Below are positions 51,539-60,014 of a stretch of DNA of 64,000 nt, one piece after another. Within the stretch, counting starts at the first letter, position 1; each line of letters opens with the position of its first letter. The stretch spans positions 186,001 to 250,000 of the forward strand of contig NZ_JADPKR010000082.1 in NCBI RefSeq assembly GCF_023074055.1, in the 5' to 3' direction. Source of the stretch: Bradyrhizobium sp. 141 (GTDB taxonomy: Bacteria; Pseudomonadota; Alphaproteobacteria; Rhizobiales; Xanthobacteraceae). The notes beneath the pieces were generated by a model. That model searched no databases. It was not told the origin of the DNA and saw only the letters and a list, made by a program, of their open reading frames with translations. The position numbers and the translations under genes are program-made.

Positions 51539-52357
51539 CTATTCCTGTCCCGACAGCAGTCGCCGCAGATGCACGCCGACGATCTCGCGGCGATACCAGG
51601 CGCTGCCGAGCGCGTTGTCGCTTGGCGATGTTCCTTCGGTCGCCGCAGATGCGGCCGCCGCGATGGTTGCGGCGTCCAGCGAGCGGCCCTCCAGCGCGCG
51701 CTCGGCGGCCCGCGCGCGGATCTGGGTTGGCGCCATCGATCCCAGCGCGATCCGCGCGCCCGCGATCCGGCCGCCGCTGAGCGGCAGATGGGCCGCGAGC
51801 GTGATGACCGAGCCGCCCTTCGGCTTGATGCGGGCGATCTTGCGATAGCGGAACGATTCGGTGTTCGCTGGCCGGGTGCAGGAGACCGACAGCACCAGTG
51901 TTCCGGTCTGCCGTTCGCGTGCCTGCAAGAACTCCTCGATCGGGATGTCGCGCGCGCCGAACCCGCCTTGGACGGCGACGGTTGCATCGAGCGCCAGCAG
52001 CGCGACGGTAAAATCGCCATAGGGACTCAGGGCGAAGAGATTGCCGCCGACCGTGCCCATGTTGCGGACGGCGGGACCGCCGATCGAACGGGCAGGCGCA
52101 TGCAGGAAGGCGAGGTCGCGTTCGGCGAGGACGCGCGCGAAGGTGACGCCGGCGCCGAGCGTGATGCGCGGTCCCGAGGCGTCGATCCGGGTCAGCGCCT
52201 GGTCCTGTGCGCGCACGACAATCGAGATCGAAACATCTCCCTCGTTCAGCGCCCGCATCACCAGCGTGCCGCCGCCGAGATAACGCGCTGTGCGGTCCGA
52301 GGACAACGCGCCGGCCGCCTCGCTGGCGCTTACAAAAGTCTTCACGGTCACGGCCAT
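51539..52357 (-). CDS. Molybdenum hydroxylase FAD subunit (CoxM-like)
   Basis: 272 residues of the FAD-binding_5 type: ARYLGGGTLVMRALNEGDVS and PARSIGGPAVRNMGTVGGNLFALSPYGD, the flavin pyrophosphate loops, then a CO_deh_flav_C-like C-terminal domain. ATG 52357 lies two bases from the stop of the SRPBCC gene; upstream in-frame sequence overlaps that gene. Gene order M-S-L as in cox operons. Confidence 0.94.
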   Translation of the reverse strand: MAVTVKTFVSASEAAGALSSDRTARYLGGGTLVMRALNEGDVSISIVVRAQDQALTRIDASGPRITLGAGVTFARVLAERDLAFLHAPARSIGGPAVRNMGTVGGNLFALSPYGDFTVALLALDATVAVQGGFGARDIPIEEFLQARERQTGTLVLSVSCTRPANTESFRYRKIARIKPKGGSVITLAAHLPLSGGRIAGARIALGSMAPTQIRARAAERALEGRSLDAATIAAAASAATEGTSPSDNALGSAWYRREIVGVHLRRLLSGQE

Positions 52358-52359
52358 GA

Positions 52360-52803
52360 CTATGCGGCCTCCTTCAGATGCCGGCGGATCGCTTCGAATC
52401 CGGCCTGATAAATGTCTTCCGCGACCATATGAGTAATGCGGTCGCGATCCTCCGGCTTGGTGGTGAAACGGGACTCCCAGTGCCAGAAGGTGCGGTCGCC
52501 ATCGGTCACCGGCAGCAGCCGGACATGGGCGACGTAGTTGAACATCGGCACCGGCGTATCGAGCAGGCAATAGCTGAAGGATTGTTCGAGATCGGACAGC
52601 GCCAGCAATTGCTCGCGCAGCTCGGAGCCGTCGTTGAGCTTGAACCGCCTGATGCAGCCGATCTTGTCGGCGGATTGTGCGCGCTCGATCGAGGAGGTCG
52701 CGACCGCCGGATGCCAGCGATCATGCCCGTTGAAATCGCGCAGCACGTTCCACGCCGCGTCGGTCGGTGCATCCAGGATCGTGCTCTTGACGATATGCGG
52801 CAC
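52360..52803 (-). CDS. SRPBCC (CoxG/START-like) protein, copy 2
   Basis: 147-residue helix-grip fold protein: ILDAPTDAAWNVLRDFNGHDRWHPAVATSSIERAQSADKIGCIRRFKLNDG. It is a tandem paralogue of the next protein upstream. CoxG of CO dehydrogenase clusters is of this superfamily and anchors the enzyme to the membrane; other members bind hydrophobic ligands. GTG 52803 start, two bases after the stop of copy 1. Confidence 0.88.
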   Translation of the reverse strand: MPHIVKSTILDAPTDAAWNVLRDFNGHDRWHPAVATSSIERAQSADKIGCIRRFKLNDGSELREQLLALSDLEQSFSYCLLDTPVPMFNYVAHVRLLPVTDGDRTFWHWESRFTTKPEDRDRITHMVAEDIYQAGFEAIRRHLKEAA

Positions 52804-52805
52804 GG

Positions 52806-53243
52806 CTAGCCTCCGAACACGCGTTTCAGCGCGTCAAACCCACCCTGGAACACGCCGCCGCCGATATTGCTGACGAGCTCGGTCTCCCGCTCCGGCGCGC
52901 AGTCGAATTCGGCGGTCCATTCCATGAAGGTCTGGTCGCCGTCGGTGACGGGGGTTAGCCGCAGCGTCGCGACGTAGTTCTCGACGCCCATCGGCGATTC
53001 CAGGATCGAATAAGTGCAGAACATATCGTAGTCGGAGAGGCCGAGCAGCTTTTCGCGGATGCGGTCGCCGTTGCGCAGGCGAAAATCTCGCACACAACCG
53101 ATCTTGTCGGAGGGCTCGCCGCCCTCGATGCGGCTTTCGGCGATCGCCGGATGCCAGTTCGGCAGGCCGTTGAAATCGCGCACCCGCGCCCAGACGCGGT
53201 CGTTGCGGGCGTTGACGACGGTGGAGACGTAGACGCGAGCCAT
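52806..53243 (-). CDS. SRPBCC (CoxG/START-like) protein, copy 1
   Basis: 145 residues with the same fold and spacing as its downstream paralogue (VVNARNDRVWARVRDFNGLPNWHPAIAESRIEGGEPSDKIGCVRDFRLRNGD, FMEWTAEFDCAPERE). The conserved WHPA and DKIGC..R.F..NG blocks suggest a common ligand site. Nine bases behind the flotillin-like gene. A pair rather than a single CoxG is a distinctive trait of this cluster. Confidence 0.88.
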   Translation of the reverse strand: MARVYVSTVVNARNDRVWARVRDFNGLPNWHPAIAESRIEGGEPSDKIGCVRDFRLRNGDRIREKLLGLSDYDMFCTYSILESPMGVENYVATLRLTPVTDGDQTFMEWTAEFDCAPERETELVSNIGGGVFQGGFDALKRVFGG

Positions 53244-53252
53244 AATGCGACC

Positions 53253-56165
53253 TCAGCTCTTCTTCCTCGGCCCGCGCTCGGCCGGCGGCTCGCCGGCCTC
53301 AGTCGCAGGCGGGGAGGCCGCTGGCTTGTCGCCGCCACCTCCGCCTCCGCCGCCCTTGCGCGCGGACTCCTTGATGCCCTGCATGTCGCGCGCCTCGCGG
53401 ATCAGGCCCGGCATTTTGGCGAGACTGCCGCCCTCGACGCCGATATCCGCCAGGATGGAGTCGATCAGCGGCGCCTGGACGCGGTAGCGCAGGGCGGAGT
53501 CGATGACCTCGTCGGTGGTGCTGCGGCCGCCATTGCCGCCATGGCCGTTGCCGTTGAGGCCGTCGACCTGGAGGATGCGGATGCCCTCGATCTTCTCCAT
53601 CGGCTTGACGCTTTCGCGCACGATGCCCTCGATCCGGTCGAGCAGCTTGCGGCGGAACAGCGAGTAGCGCGCCTGATCGGTCAGCACGTTCTCAGCCTCG
53701 TTGAGCATCCGCTGCGCCTCGGCCTCGACCGCCGCGCGCACCCGCTCGGCTTCCGCGGCGATCCGGGTCTCCTCGGCCTGTTTCTCGGCGAGCAGCACCT
53801 CGACGGTCTTGCGCCGCTTGGCGATCTCGCTCTCGCGCGCGGTGATGACACGCTCGGTCGCTTCGGTCGCGCGCATCCGCGCTTCCTCGGCCGACGCCTT
53901 GGCGGCGGACTCTTCCAGAGACTTCAAATGAATGGCAATTGCCTTCTCCATCAGGACCGTCTCGACTTCCTTCTCGCGGTTGACTTCGAGCTTGCGCAAT
54001 TCGCGCTCGCGGCCGACGCGGGCCTCGTCGAGGCCGCGGTCGGATGCGATGCGCGCGCGCTCGACCTCCTCGCGGGAGGCGATCTCGGCCTCCTGCAAGG
54101 ATTGCACGCGGGCGACCTCGAGCTGCTCGATCGAGCGGCGGCGCTCGATGCGGGCGGCTTCCAGCGCCTGCTCGCGCGAGACGTCCGTGGTCTCGACCTC
54201 CTTGCGCGCGACGATCTCGGCCTGCCGGACCTGGCGGTCGGCGTCGATCCGCTCGGACTTCTTGGTCGACAGCGCGATGACGCGGTCCTCGTCGGCGATC
54301 TCGACCGCCTTCTTCTGCTCGATATTGAGCACCTCGCGCTTCTTGGAAGAATTGATGCGCTCGGCCTCGAGTGCCAGATCGACCGTGATGCGCTGGCGCT
54401 CGATGGCGTCGCGCCGCTTCAGCTCGGCCGCCTCCAGCACACCGGTGCGCTCGATTTCGAGCGATCGGGTATCACGCTCGGCCTGGATCCGCTCGGCTGC
54501 AACCGTCTTCTCCTGGGCGATGCGGGCCGCCTCGATCGCCTCGCGGGAGGCGATGTCGGCTTCCTCGACGGCGCGGTTGCGGGCGATCTCCAGCGAGCGC
54601 ACGCGCTCCTCCTGGGCGATGCGGCTGGCCTCGGTGGCTTCGCGCGCGGCGATGCCGGCGACGTCCAGCGTCTGGTTGCGCTGGATCTCGAGCTGCCGCG
54701 TGTTCTGCTCGGCGGCGATGCGTTCGGCGGCTAGCGTCCGCTCGCGGGCGATGCGGGCCGCCTCGACCGCGCGTTGCGCCTCGATCTCGGCCTCCTGGAT
54801 GGTGCGCACCTGCTGGATCTCCAGCGCGCGGGTGCGCTCGTCGGAGGAGATGCGCTCGACGTTGACGATCAGCGTCTGCGCGATGCGGGCCTTCTCGGTG
54901 GCTTCGCGGGCGGCGATCTCGGCCTCGTCGACGGCGCGCGTGCGCTCGATCTCGCGGCGCCTTGTCTCTTCCTCGTTGGCGATGCGGGCGTCGGTGACGA
55001 CGCGATCCTGCTGAATCCGCGCCTTCTCGATGGCTTCGCGGGCGGAAATTTCGGCTTCCTCGACCGTGCGCATCCGCTCGATCTCGCGCTGGCGCACCTC
55101 GCGTTCCGAGGCGATGCGGGTCGTATCGATCGAGCGCTGGTTGGCGATCCTTGTCTTCTCGATCTCCTCGCGCGCCAGCAGCTCCTTCTCCTCGATGGTG
55201 CGGGTCCGCTCGATCTCTTTCTGGCGGGTTTCCCGCTCGGAGGCGATGCGGGCCTCCGCGATCGCCTGGTCATTGGCAATCCGGGCGCGCTCGATGGTCT
55301 CGCGCGCCGAGATCTGCGCCTGTTCGGCCTCGGTTTCGCGCAGCGCCCTCTCGCGGGCGACTTCCGTGCGCTGGAGCGCGCGGCGCATCTCGATGTCGCG
55401 TTCCTGCTCCAGGCGCGCGGTTTCGCTCTCGCGCTCGATCTCGAGCGCCTGCCGCTCGGCTTCCAGATTGCGGGCGCGGATCTTGATCATCGAGTCCTGT
55501 TCGATGTCGTTGCGCAGCTTCCGCTTGGCCTCGATGTCCTGCATCAGCTGGGTCAGGCCCTCGGCGTCGAACCGGTTCGAGGGGTTGAAGAATTCGAGAT
55601 CGGTCTGGTCCAGATCGGTGATCGCGACCGATTCCAGCTCGAGGCCGTTCTGGGCGAGGGCCTCGGCGGCATTTGTCTTGACCCGCACGACATAGTCGCC
55701 GCGTCGCTCGTGCATCTCCTCCATCGTCATTTCGGAGGCGACCGAGCGGATCGCGGAGATGAACTTGCCGGCGAGGAGTGCATGGAGCTGCCCGGGTTCC
55801 ATGGTGCGGCGACCGAGCGTCGCGGCCGCGATCGAGACCGCTTCGCGAGTCGGCTGCACCCGGACATAGAAATCGGCTTCGATGTCGACGCGCATGCGGT
55901 CGCGGGTGATCACGGCATCCTGCCTGGACCGGACGATGCCCATCGGCAGCACGTTCATGTTCACAGGCGTGTAGTCGTGGATGAACGGCAGCACGAAGGC
56001 GCCGCCATTGATCACCACGCGCTCGCCGAGGAAGCCGGTCCGGACGAACGAGGTCTCCTTGGAGGAGCGGTGATAGAGCCAGTTCACGATATAGACGCCG
56101 ACCACGATCACGACGATCACGACGATCAGCCAGAGGATCAATTCACCGACCAGCATCCCCGACAT
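53253..56165 (-). CDS. Flotillin-like SPFH protein with long hendecad repeats
   Basis: 970 residues. An N-terminal membrane helix (LWLIVVIVVIVVGVYIVNWLY) precedes an SPFH/band-7 domain (about 35-215). Residues 215-830 form a charged coiled coil; between 287 and 627 it is built of near-identical 44-residue units (AREAIEKARIAQ... AEIA) starting at 287, 331, 375, 419, 463, 507, 540 and 584. The 33-residue unit at 507 lacks exactly 11 residues, so the base period is a hendecad. A flotillin C-terminal part and a Gly8/Pro-rich tail end the protein. Start ATG 56165 has GGAGGGA upstream. Ordinary flotillins are about 430-500 residues. It may organise the transporter or oxidase in the membrane. Confidence 0.92.
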   Translation of the reverse strand: MSGMLVGELILWLIVVIVVIVVGVYIVNWLYHRSSKETSFVRTGFLGERVVINGGAFVLPFIHDYTPVNMNVLPMGIVRSRQDAVITRDRMRVDIEADFYVRVQPTREAVSIAAATLGRRTMEPGQLHALLAGKFISAIRSVASEMTMEEMHERRGDYVVRVKTNAAEALAQNGLELESVAITDLDQTDLEFFNPSNRFDAEGLTQLMQDIEAKRKLRNDIEQDSMIKIRARNLEAERQALEIERESETARLEQERDIEMRRALQRTEVARERALRETEAEQAQISARETIERARIANDQAIAEARIASERETRQKEIERTRTIEEKELLAREEIEKTRIANQRSIDTTRIASEREVRQREIERMRTVEEAEISAREAIEKARIQQDRVVTDARIANEEETRRREIERTRAVDEAEIAAREATEKARIAQTLIVNVERISSDERTRALEIQQVRTIQEAEIEAQRAVEAARIARERTLAAERIAAEQNTRQLEIQRNQTLDVAGIAAREATEASRIAQEERVRSLEIARNRAVEEADIASREAIEAARIAQEKTVAAERIQAERDTRSLEIERTGVLEAAELKRRDAIERQRITVDLALEAERINSSKKREVLNIEQKKAVEIADEDRVIALSTKKSERIDADRQVRQAEIVARKEVETTDVSREQALEAARIERRRSIEQLEVARVQSLQEAEIASREEVERARIASDRGLDEARVGRERELRKLEVNREKEVETVLMEKAIAIHLKSLEESAAKASAEEARMRATEATERVITARESEIAKRRKTVEVLLAEKQAEETRIAAEAERVRAAVEAEAQRMLNEAENVLTDQARYSLFRRKLLDRIEGIVRESVKPMEKIEGIRILQVDGLNGNGHGGNGGRSTTDEVIDSALRYRVQAPLIDSILADIGVEGGSLAKMPGLIREARDMQGIKESARKGGGGGGGGDKPAASPPATEAGEPPAERGPRKKS
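54285..55307 (-). repeat. 132-bp coding tandem repeats inside the flotillin-like gene
   Basis: DNA of the eight 44-codon units (one shortened to 33 codons). Units are similar in protein and DNA but not identical. Recurrent plus-strand strings such as GCGATGCGGGC and CTCGATCTC mark the phase. Expect assembly or recombination trouble here. Confidence 0.8.
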
Positions 56166-56191
56166 CTTTCCCTCCTTCGAACTATCAGGCG

Positions 56192-57025
56192 TTATCGCGC
56201 GCCGATCGCCTTGAATTGACGTACCTGCTCCGTCAGCGCCCGCTCCACGGGCAATCGCTCCATCGAGGACGCGCCGTAGAAGCCATGGCAATGGCGGGTG
56301 TTCTTCATGATGAAATCGGCATCGGCGGGATCCGCGATCGGGCCGCCATGCGCCAGCACCAGGATGTCAGGATTGACGCTGAGCGCTGCGGATGCCCAGG
56401 TGTCGATCTGCGCCGGACAGTCCTTGAGCTTGGCCGCCGTCTGCGCGCCGATCGAGCCGCCGGTCGTCAGGCCCATGTGGCAGACGATGATGTCGGCGCC
56501 GGCGATCGCCATCGCGGCGGCCTCCTTCTCGCTGAACACGTAGGGTGTCGTCAGCATGTCCTTGTCGTGCGCCTTGGCGATCATGTCGATCTCCAGCGCG
56601 TAGGACATGCCGGTCTCCTCGAGATTGGCGCGGAACGTGCCGTCGATCAGGCCGACGGTCGGAAAGTTCTGGACGCCGGCAAATCCAAGCGCCTTCAACT
56701 GGTCGAGGAAGACGTCCATGTCGCGGAACGGATCGGTGCCGTTGACGCCCGCAAGCACCGGCGTCCCGGCGACCACGGGCAGCACTTCGTTTGCCATTTC
56801 GAGCACGATAGCGTTGGCATCACCATACGCCATCAGCCCGGCGAGCGAGCCGCGGCCAGCCATGCGGTAACGGCCGGAATTGTAGATCACGATGAGATCG
56901 ACACCGCCGGCCTCCTCGCATTTGGCGGATAGCCCGGTGCCGGCGCCACCGCCGACGATCGGCTCGCCGCGCCTCGCCATGTCGCGAAACCTCTTCAGCA
57001 GCGCTGCGCGTTCAAACCTTGGCAT
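56192..57025 (-). CDS. Phosphoenolpyruvate hydrolase-like TIM barrel (Tm-1 C-terminal-type domain)
   Basis: 277-residue TIM barrel of the PEP-hydrolase-like family (PF09370 by recollection): EPIVGGGAGTGLSAKCEEAGGVDLIVIYNSGRYRMAGRGSLAGLM, VLAGVNGTDPFRDMDVFL, NFPTVGLIDGTFRANLEETGM, VLAHGGPIADPADADFI. In plant Tm-1 proteins this domain follows the UPF0261 domain in one chain; here the UPF0261 domain is the end of the gene directly upstream, three bases away. Substrate unknown. Confidence 0.88.
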   Translation of the reverse strand: MPRFERAALLKRFRDMARRGEPIVGGGAGTGLSAKCEEAGGVDLIVIYNSGRYRMAGRGSLAGLMAYGDANAIVLEMANEVLPVVAGTPVLAGVNGTDPFRDMDVFLDQLKALGFAGVQNFPTVGLIDGTFRANLEETGMSYALEIDMIAKAHDKDMLTTPYVFSEKEAAAMAIAGADIIVCHMGLTTGGSIGAQTAAKLKDCPAQIDTWASAALSVNPDILVLAHGGPIADPADADFIMKNTRHCHGFYGASSMERLPVERALTEQVRQFKAIGAR

Positions 57026-57028
57026 CGG

Positions 57029-59239
57029 TCACCTCGCTAGTCTCCGCCGCGCGCCGGTGCGGCCGAACAGGGTTCGGAACGCGCTGACGACGGCGGCGGC
57101 GAATTCGGGATCGTTGATGTTCTTGGGCATGCGGATGAGCTGGCGGTTGCCGGTCTGCCGCACGGTACGCTCCAGCGTGCGGAACAGTGCGGCGTCGGCT
57201 TCAGGATCCCAGAACGGTTGACCCCGCGCATCGAGCGCGGAGACGCCGGCCTCTGGCAGGAAGAAGCGCACAGGGCCATCCATCTGGTTGAGCCGCTCGC
57301 CAATCCAGCGGCCCATCCGCTCGTTCTCTTCCACGGTCGTCCGCATCAACGTCACCTGCGGATTGTGGACGTGGAATTTGCGGCCGCGGTAACGTTCGGG
57401 AATGGTGTCGGGCGCGCCGAAATTGACCATGTCGAGGGCGCCGACCGAGCCGACATAGGGGATGCGCGTGCGGATGATCGCACCGAAGCGGTCGTCCGTC
57501 GCCGGAAAGACGCCGCCCATGAGGAGATCGCAGACCTCGGTCGTGGTGAGGTCGATGACGCCGGCGAGCTGGCCGGACTCGACGAGTTTTTCCATGGAAC
57601 GGCCGCCGACGCCGGTAGCATGGAAGACCAGGCACTCGAAATCGTCACGCAAATCGGCGGCGATCTTCTGCACCGCCGGCGTCGTCACGCCGAACATGGT
57701 GATACCGACCGGGGGCAGCTTGCTGGCCTCGTGGGCCGTCGCGGCGCGTCCATCCAGCCGCGCCCTCACCATGCCGGCGAGCGCATTGGCGCCATTGGCC
57801 AGCACCGCGCGCGAAATCGAGTTCAGCCCCTGCACGTCGGTGACCGAGTACATCATCGTGATATCGACGGGGCCGACATAGGGCCCGACGTCACCGGACG
57901 CGACGGAGGAGACGATCACCTTCGGCACCCCGACCGGGAGCGCGCGCATCCCCGGGGCGACCAGCGAGGCCGCGCCGGAGCCGCCGGCCGAGATCACGCC
58001 GGCGACATTGCCCTGGCGCCGCAGCCAGCTGGCGAACGCATCGGCCATCGCGGTCACCGCGGCGCCGCGGTCGGGGCCGAACACGGCGGAGCCGCCGCGG
58101 CCGTGATTGAGGGCGATCTCCTGCGCGGAGACATCGCAGGACGAATGTTTGCCGCTGGTCGAGACGTCGACCAGCCGGGTGCGCAGGCCGCTTTCGGCGA
58201 TGATGTCGCGGATGAAGCGCAGCTCGAGGCCCTTGGTGTCGAGCGTGCCGACGACCAGCACCACGGGTGGGCCGGCGGTCTGCGCCGCCACCGGCTCGCG
58301 CTTGCGCCGCGCTGTCTCGTCGAGCCGCGCCACTTGCGTCGAGAGCGTGCGCGCTGCGGCCTCGATGCGGGCGATTGGCACCGGTTGTGACCACCGCGTC
58401 GGAAGCGTCGGGTTGGAGATGTAGATGCGGATCGGCCCGTCGCGCCGTGGCGCCGGCGCCGGTTTTGCCTCGGGGCCGGACGCGGGGAGCTCGATATCCG
58501 GCTCGAGCTCGGCGTGAAGCCCGACGCCGAGCAGGCGCTGCTGAAGCTCGCGGTCGGCGGCGAGCCGCGCGGAATCGATGATGCGATTGATGCGACCGTT
58601 GACCATGATCGCGACGTTGCGCGCGATCGCGGTGGCGACGCCGATATTCTGCTCGATCACGAGCACGGACATGTCGCCGTCCTCCCCCAGTCGCAGCAGC
58701 ATCTCCTCGACCTGCGCCACGATCACGGGCGCAAGGCCCTCGGTCGGCTCGTCCATGATCAAGAGCTGCGGATTGGTGAGCAGCGCGCGCGAAATCGCCA
58801 ACATCTGCTGCTCGCCGCCGGAGAGCTGACCGCCTCCGTGATCCTTGCGCTCGGCGAGACGGGGGAAGGTGTCGTAGATGCGCTCGACGGTCCAGGCCCC
58901 GGAGCGCATCCCGCCGGCGAGCCGCAAATGCTCCTCGACGCTGAGCGAGCGCCAGAGCCGGCGGCCCTGCGGCACATAGCCGACGCCGAGCCGGGCGATC
59001 TGCGCTGAAGGCCGCCGTGTGACGTCCTCGCCGCGAACGCGGATCGATCCGCCGCTCACGCCGACCAGCCCCATGATCGCCTTGCACAGCGTGGTCTTGC
59101 CCATGCCGTTGCGGCCGACGACCGAGAACACGCCGCTCTCCAGCGTGAGGTCGACGCCTTGCAGGGCGTGCGAGTGACCGTAATAGACGTCGAGCCCGCG
59201 GACCTCGAGTGCAGCGGCAGAGCGGCGGACCTCATTCAT
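57029..59239 (-). CDS. LivF-type ABC ATPase fused to a Tm-1/UPF0261 domain
   Basis: 736 residues. The first 240 are a complete LivF-type ATPase: Walker A GRNGMGKTT, signature QLSGGEQQM (about 138), Walker B LLIMDEPTEGL. A linker of about 85 Pro/Ala-rich residues follows (240-324). The rest is a full UPF0261 domain (VVLVVGTLDTKGLELRFIRDII, ISAGGSGAASLVAPGMRALPVGVPKVIVSSVASGDVGPYVGP, HATGVGGRSMEKLVESGQ), an ATP-binding fold known from tomato Tm-1. The ATG overlaps the LivG stop by eight bases. Not a frameshift: one frame, both domains complete. Confidence 0.93.
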   Translation of the reverse strand: MNEVRRSAAALEVRGLDVYYGHSHALQGVDLTLESGVFSVVGRNGMGKTTLCKAIMGLVGVSGGSIRVRGEDVTRRPSAQIARLGVGYVPQGRRLWRSLSVEEHLRLAGGMRSGAWTVERIYDTFPRLAERKDHGGGQLSGGEQQMLAISRALLTNPQLLIMDEPTEGLAPVIVAQVEEMLLRLGEDGDMSVLVIEQNIGVATAIARNVAIMVNGRINRIIDSARLAADRELQQRLLGVGLHAELEPDIELPASGPEAKPAPAPRRDGPIRIYISNPTLPTRWSQPVPIARIEAAARTLSTQVARLDETARRKREPVAAQTAGPPVVLVVGTLDTKGLELRFIRDIIAESGLRTRLVDVSTSGKHSSCDVSAQEIALNHGRGGSAVFGPDRGAAVTAMADAFASWLRRQGNVAGVISAGGSGAASLVAPGMRALPVGVPKVIVSSVASGDVGPYVGPVDITMMYSVTDVQGLNSISRAVLANGANALAGMVRARLDGRAATAHEASKLPPVGITMFGVTTPAVQKIAADLRDDFECLVFHATGVGGRSMEKLVESGQLAGVIDLTTTEVCDLLMGGVFPATDDRFGAIIRTRIPYVGSVGALDMVNFGAPDTIPERYRGRKFHVHNPQVTLMRTTVEENERMGRWIGERLNQMDGPVRFFLPEAGVSALDARGQPFWDPEADAALFRTLERTVRQTGNRQLIRMPKNINDPEFAAAVVSAFRTLFGRTGARRRLAR

Positions 59240-60014
59240 GGCCGCCTCCGAGATAAAGCTCCTGCACCTCGGGGTCGGACTGGATCTCTTCCGGCACGCC
59301 CTCCTTGAAGACGCGGCCGTTGTGCATCATCGTGACGCTCTCGACGACGCGCAGGGCGACGTCCATGTCGTGCTCGATGATGATGTAGCCGATATGCGCC
59401 GGCAGGGAGGTCAGGATCTCGATCAGCTCGGCCCGTTCGGTCGGCGACAGGCCCGCGGCCGGCTCGTCGAACAGCACGAAGCGCGGCGCGCCGGCGAGCG
59501 CAAGTGCGATCTCGAGCTGGCGCTGCTGGCCGTGCGCGAGTTCGGCCACGCGCTGGTCCTTCACGGCGGAAAGATGCACGGCCTGGACCAGGTTGTCGGC
59601 CGCATGCATCAAGGCATCGTTCTGCCCGGGACGCAGGAACGAGAAGCGCCCGCGCGAGACGCCGCGGCAGGCGAGATAGACATTGTCCTGTACGGTGAGG
59701 CCGGGGAACAGCGCCGAGATCTGGTAGGTCCGGCGCAGCCCGCGGCGGATACGTTCATAGGGCGGGAAGTGCGTGACGTCCTCGCCGAAGAAGCGGATGG
59801 TGCCGGAGGAGGGCGCGAAGTCTCCGGTGATGCAGTTGAACAGCGTGGTCTTGCCGGCGCCGTTGGAGCCGAGCACGGCGCGGCGCTCGCCGGGGCGCAC
59901 GGTCATGGTGACATCGGTCAGCGCCGCGAGCGCGCCGAACAACCTCGTCACGCCGCGCAGCTCCAGCGCGGCACCGGCGCCGACGGCCGAGAGGCGTTGC
60001 GCGACGCTATCCAT
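59232..60014 (-). CDS. ABC transporter ATPase, LivG type
   Basis: 260 residues: GSNGAGKTTLFN (Walker A), RRTYQISALFPGLTVQDNVYLA, LAHGQQRQLEIALALAG (signature), VLFDEPAAGLSPTER (Walker B) and the LivG C-terminal extension with EHDMDVALRV. ATG 60014 overlaps the LivM stop by eight bases. Pairs with the LivF-Tm-1 fusion to energise the importer. Confidence 0.95.
   Translation of the reverse strand: MDSVAQRLSAVGAGAALELRGVTRLFGALAALTDVTMTVRPGERRAVLGSNGAGKTTLFNCITGDFAPSSGTIRFFGEDVTHFPPYERIRRGLRRTYQISALFPGLTVQDNVYLACRGVSRGRFSFLRPGQNDALMHAADNLVQAVHLSAVKDQRVAELAHGQQRQLEIALALAGAPRFVLFDEPAAGLSPTERAELIEILTSLPAHIGYIIIEHDMDVALRVVESVTMMHNGRVFKEGVPEEIQSDPEVQELYLGGGHE

Noticed and set aside
49500..51848. Very long plus-strand open frame opposite the Mo hydroxylase genes
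   Set aside because: It mirrors the minus-strand Mo subunit halves and small subunit, which have clear motifs and ribosome binding sites. The plus-strand product is Arg/Ala-rich without domains.
48431..52357. Aerobic carbon monoxide dehydrogenase (coxMSL)
   Set aside because: Order and accessory genes match, but the large subunit has no CSFR active-site loop and is split. A different substrate is likely.
53151..54734. Plus-strand open frame (Leu/Asp/Gly-rich) opposite the flotillin-like gene
   Set aside because: Its periodic sequence is the mirror of the 44-residue repeats. The minus strand has the SPFH domain and the operon context.
54285..55307. Repeated DNA that at first looks like a tandem repeat or CRISPR-like array
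   Set aside because: Units are 132 bp, in frame, diverged at third positions and part of a coding coiled coil; there are no unique spacers.
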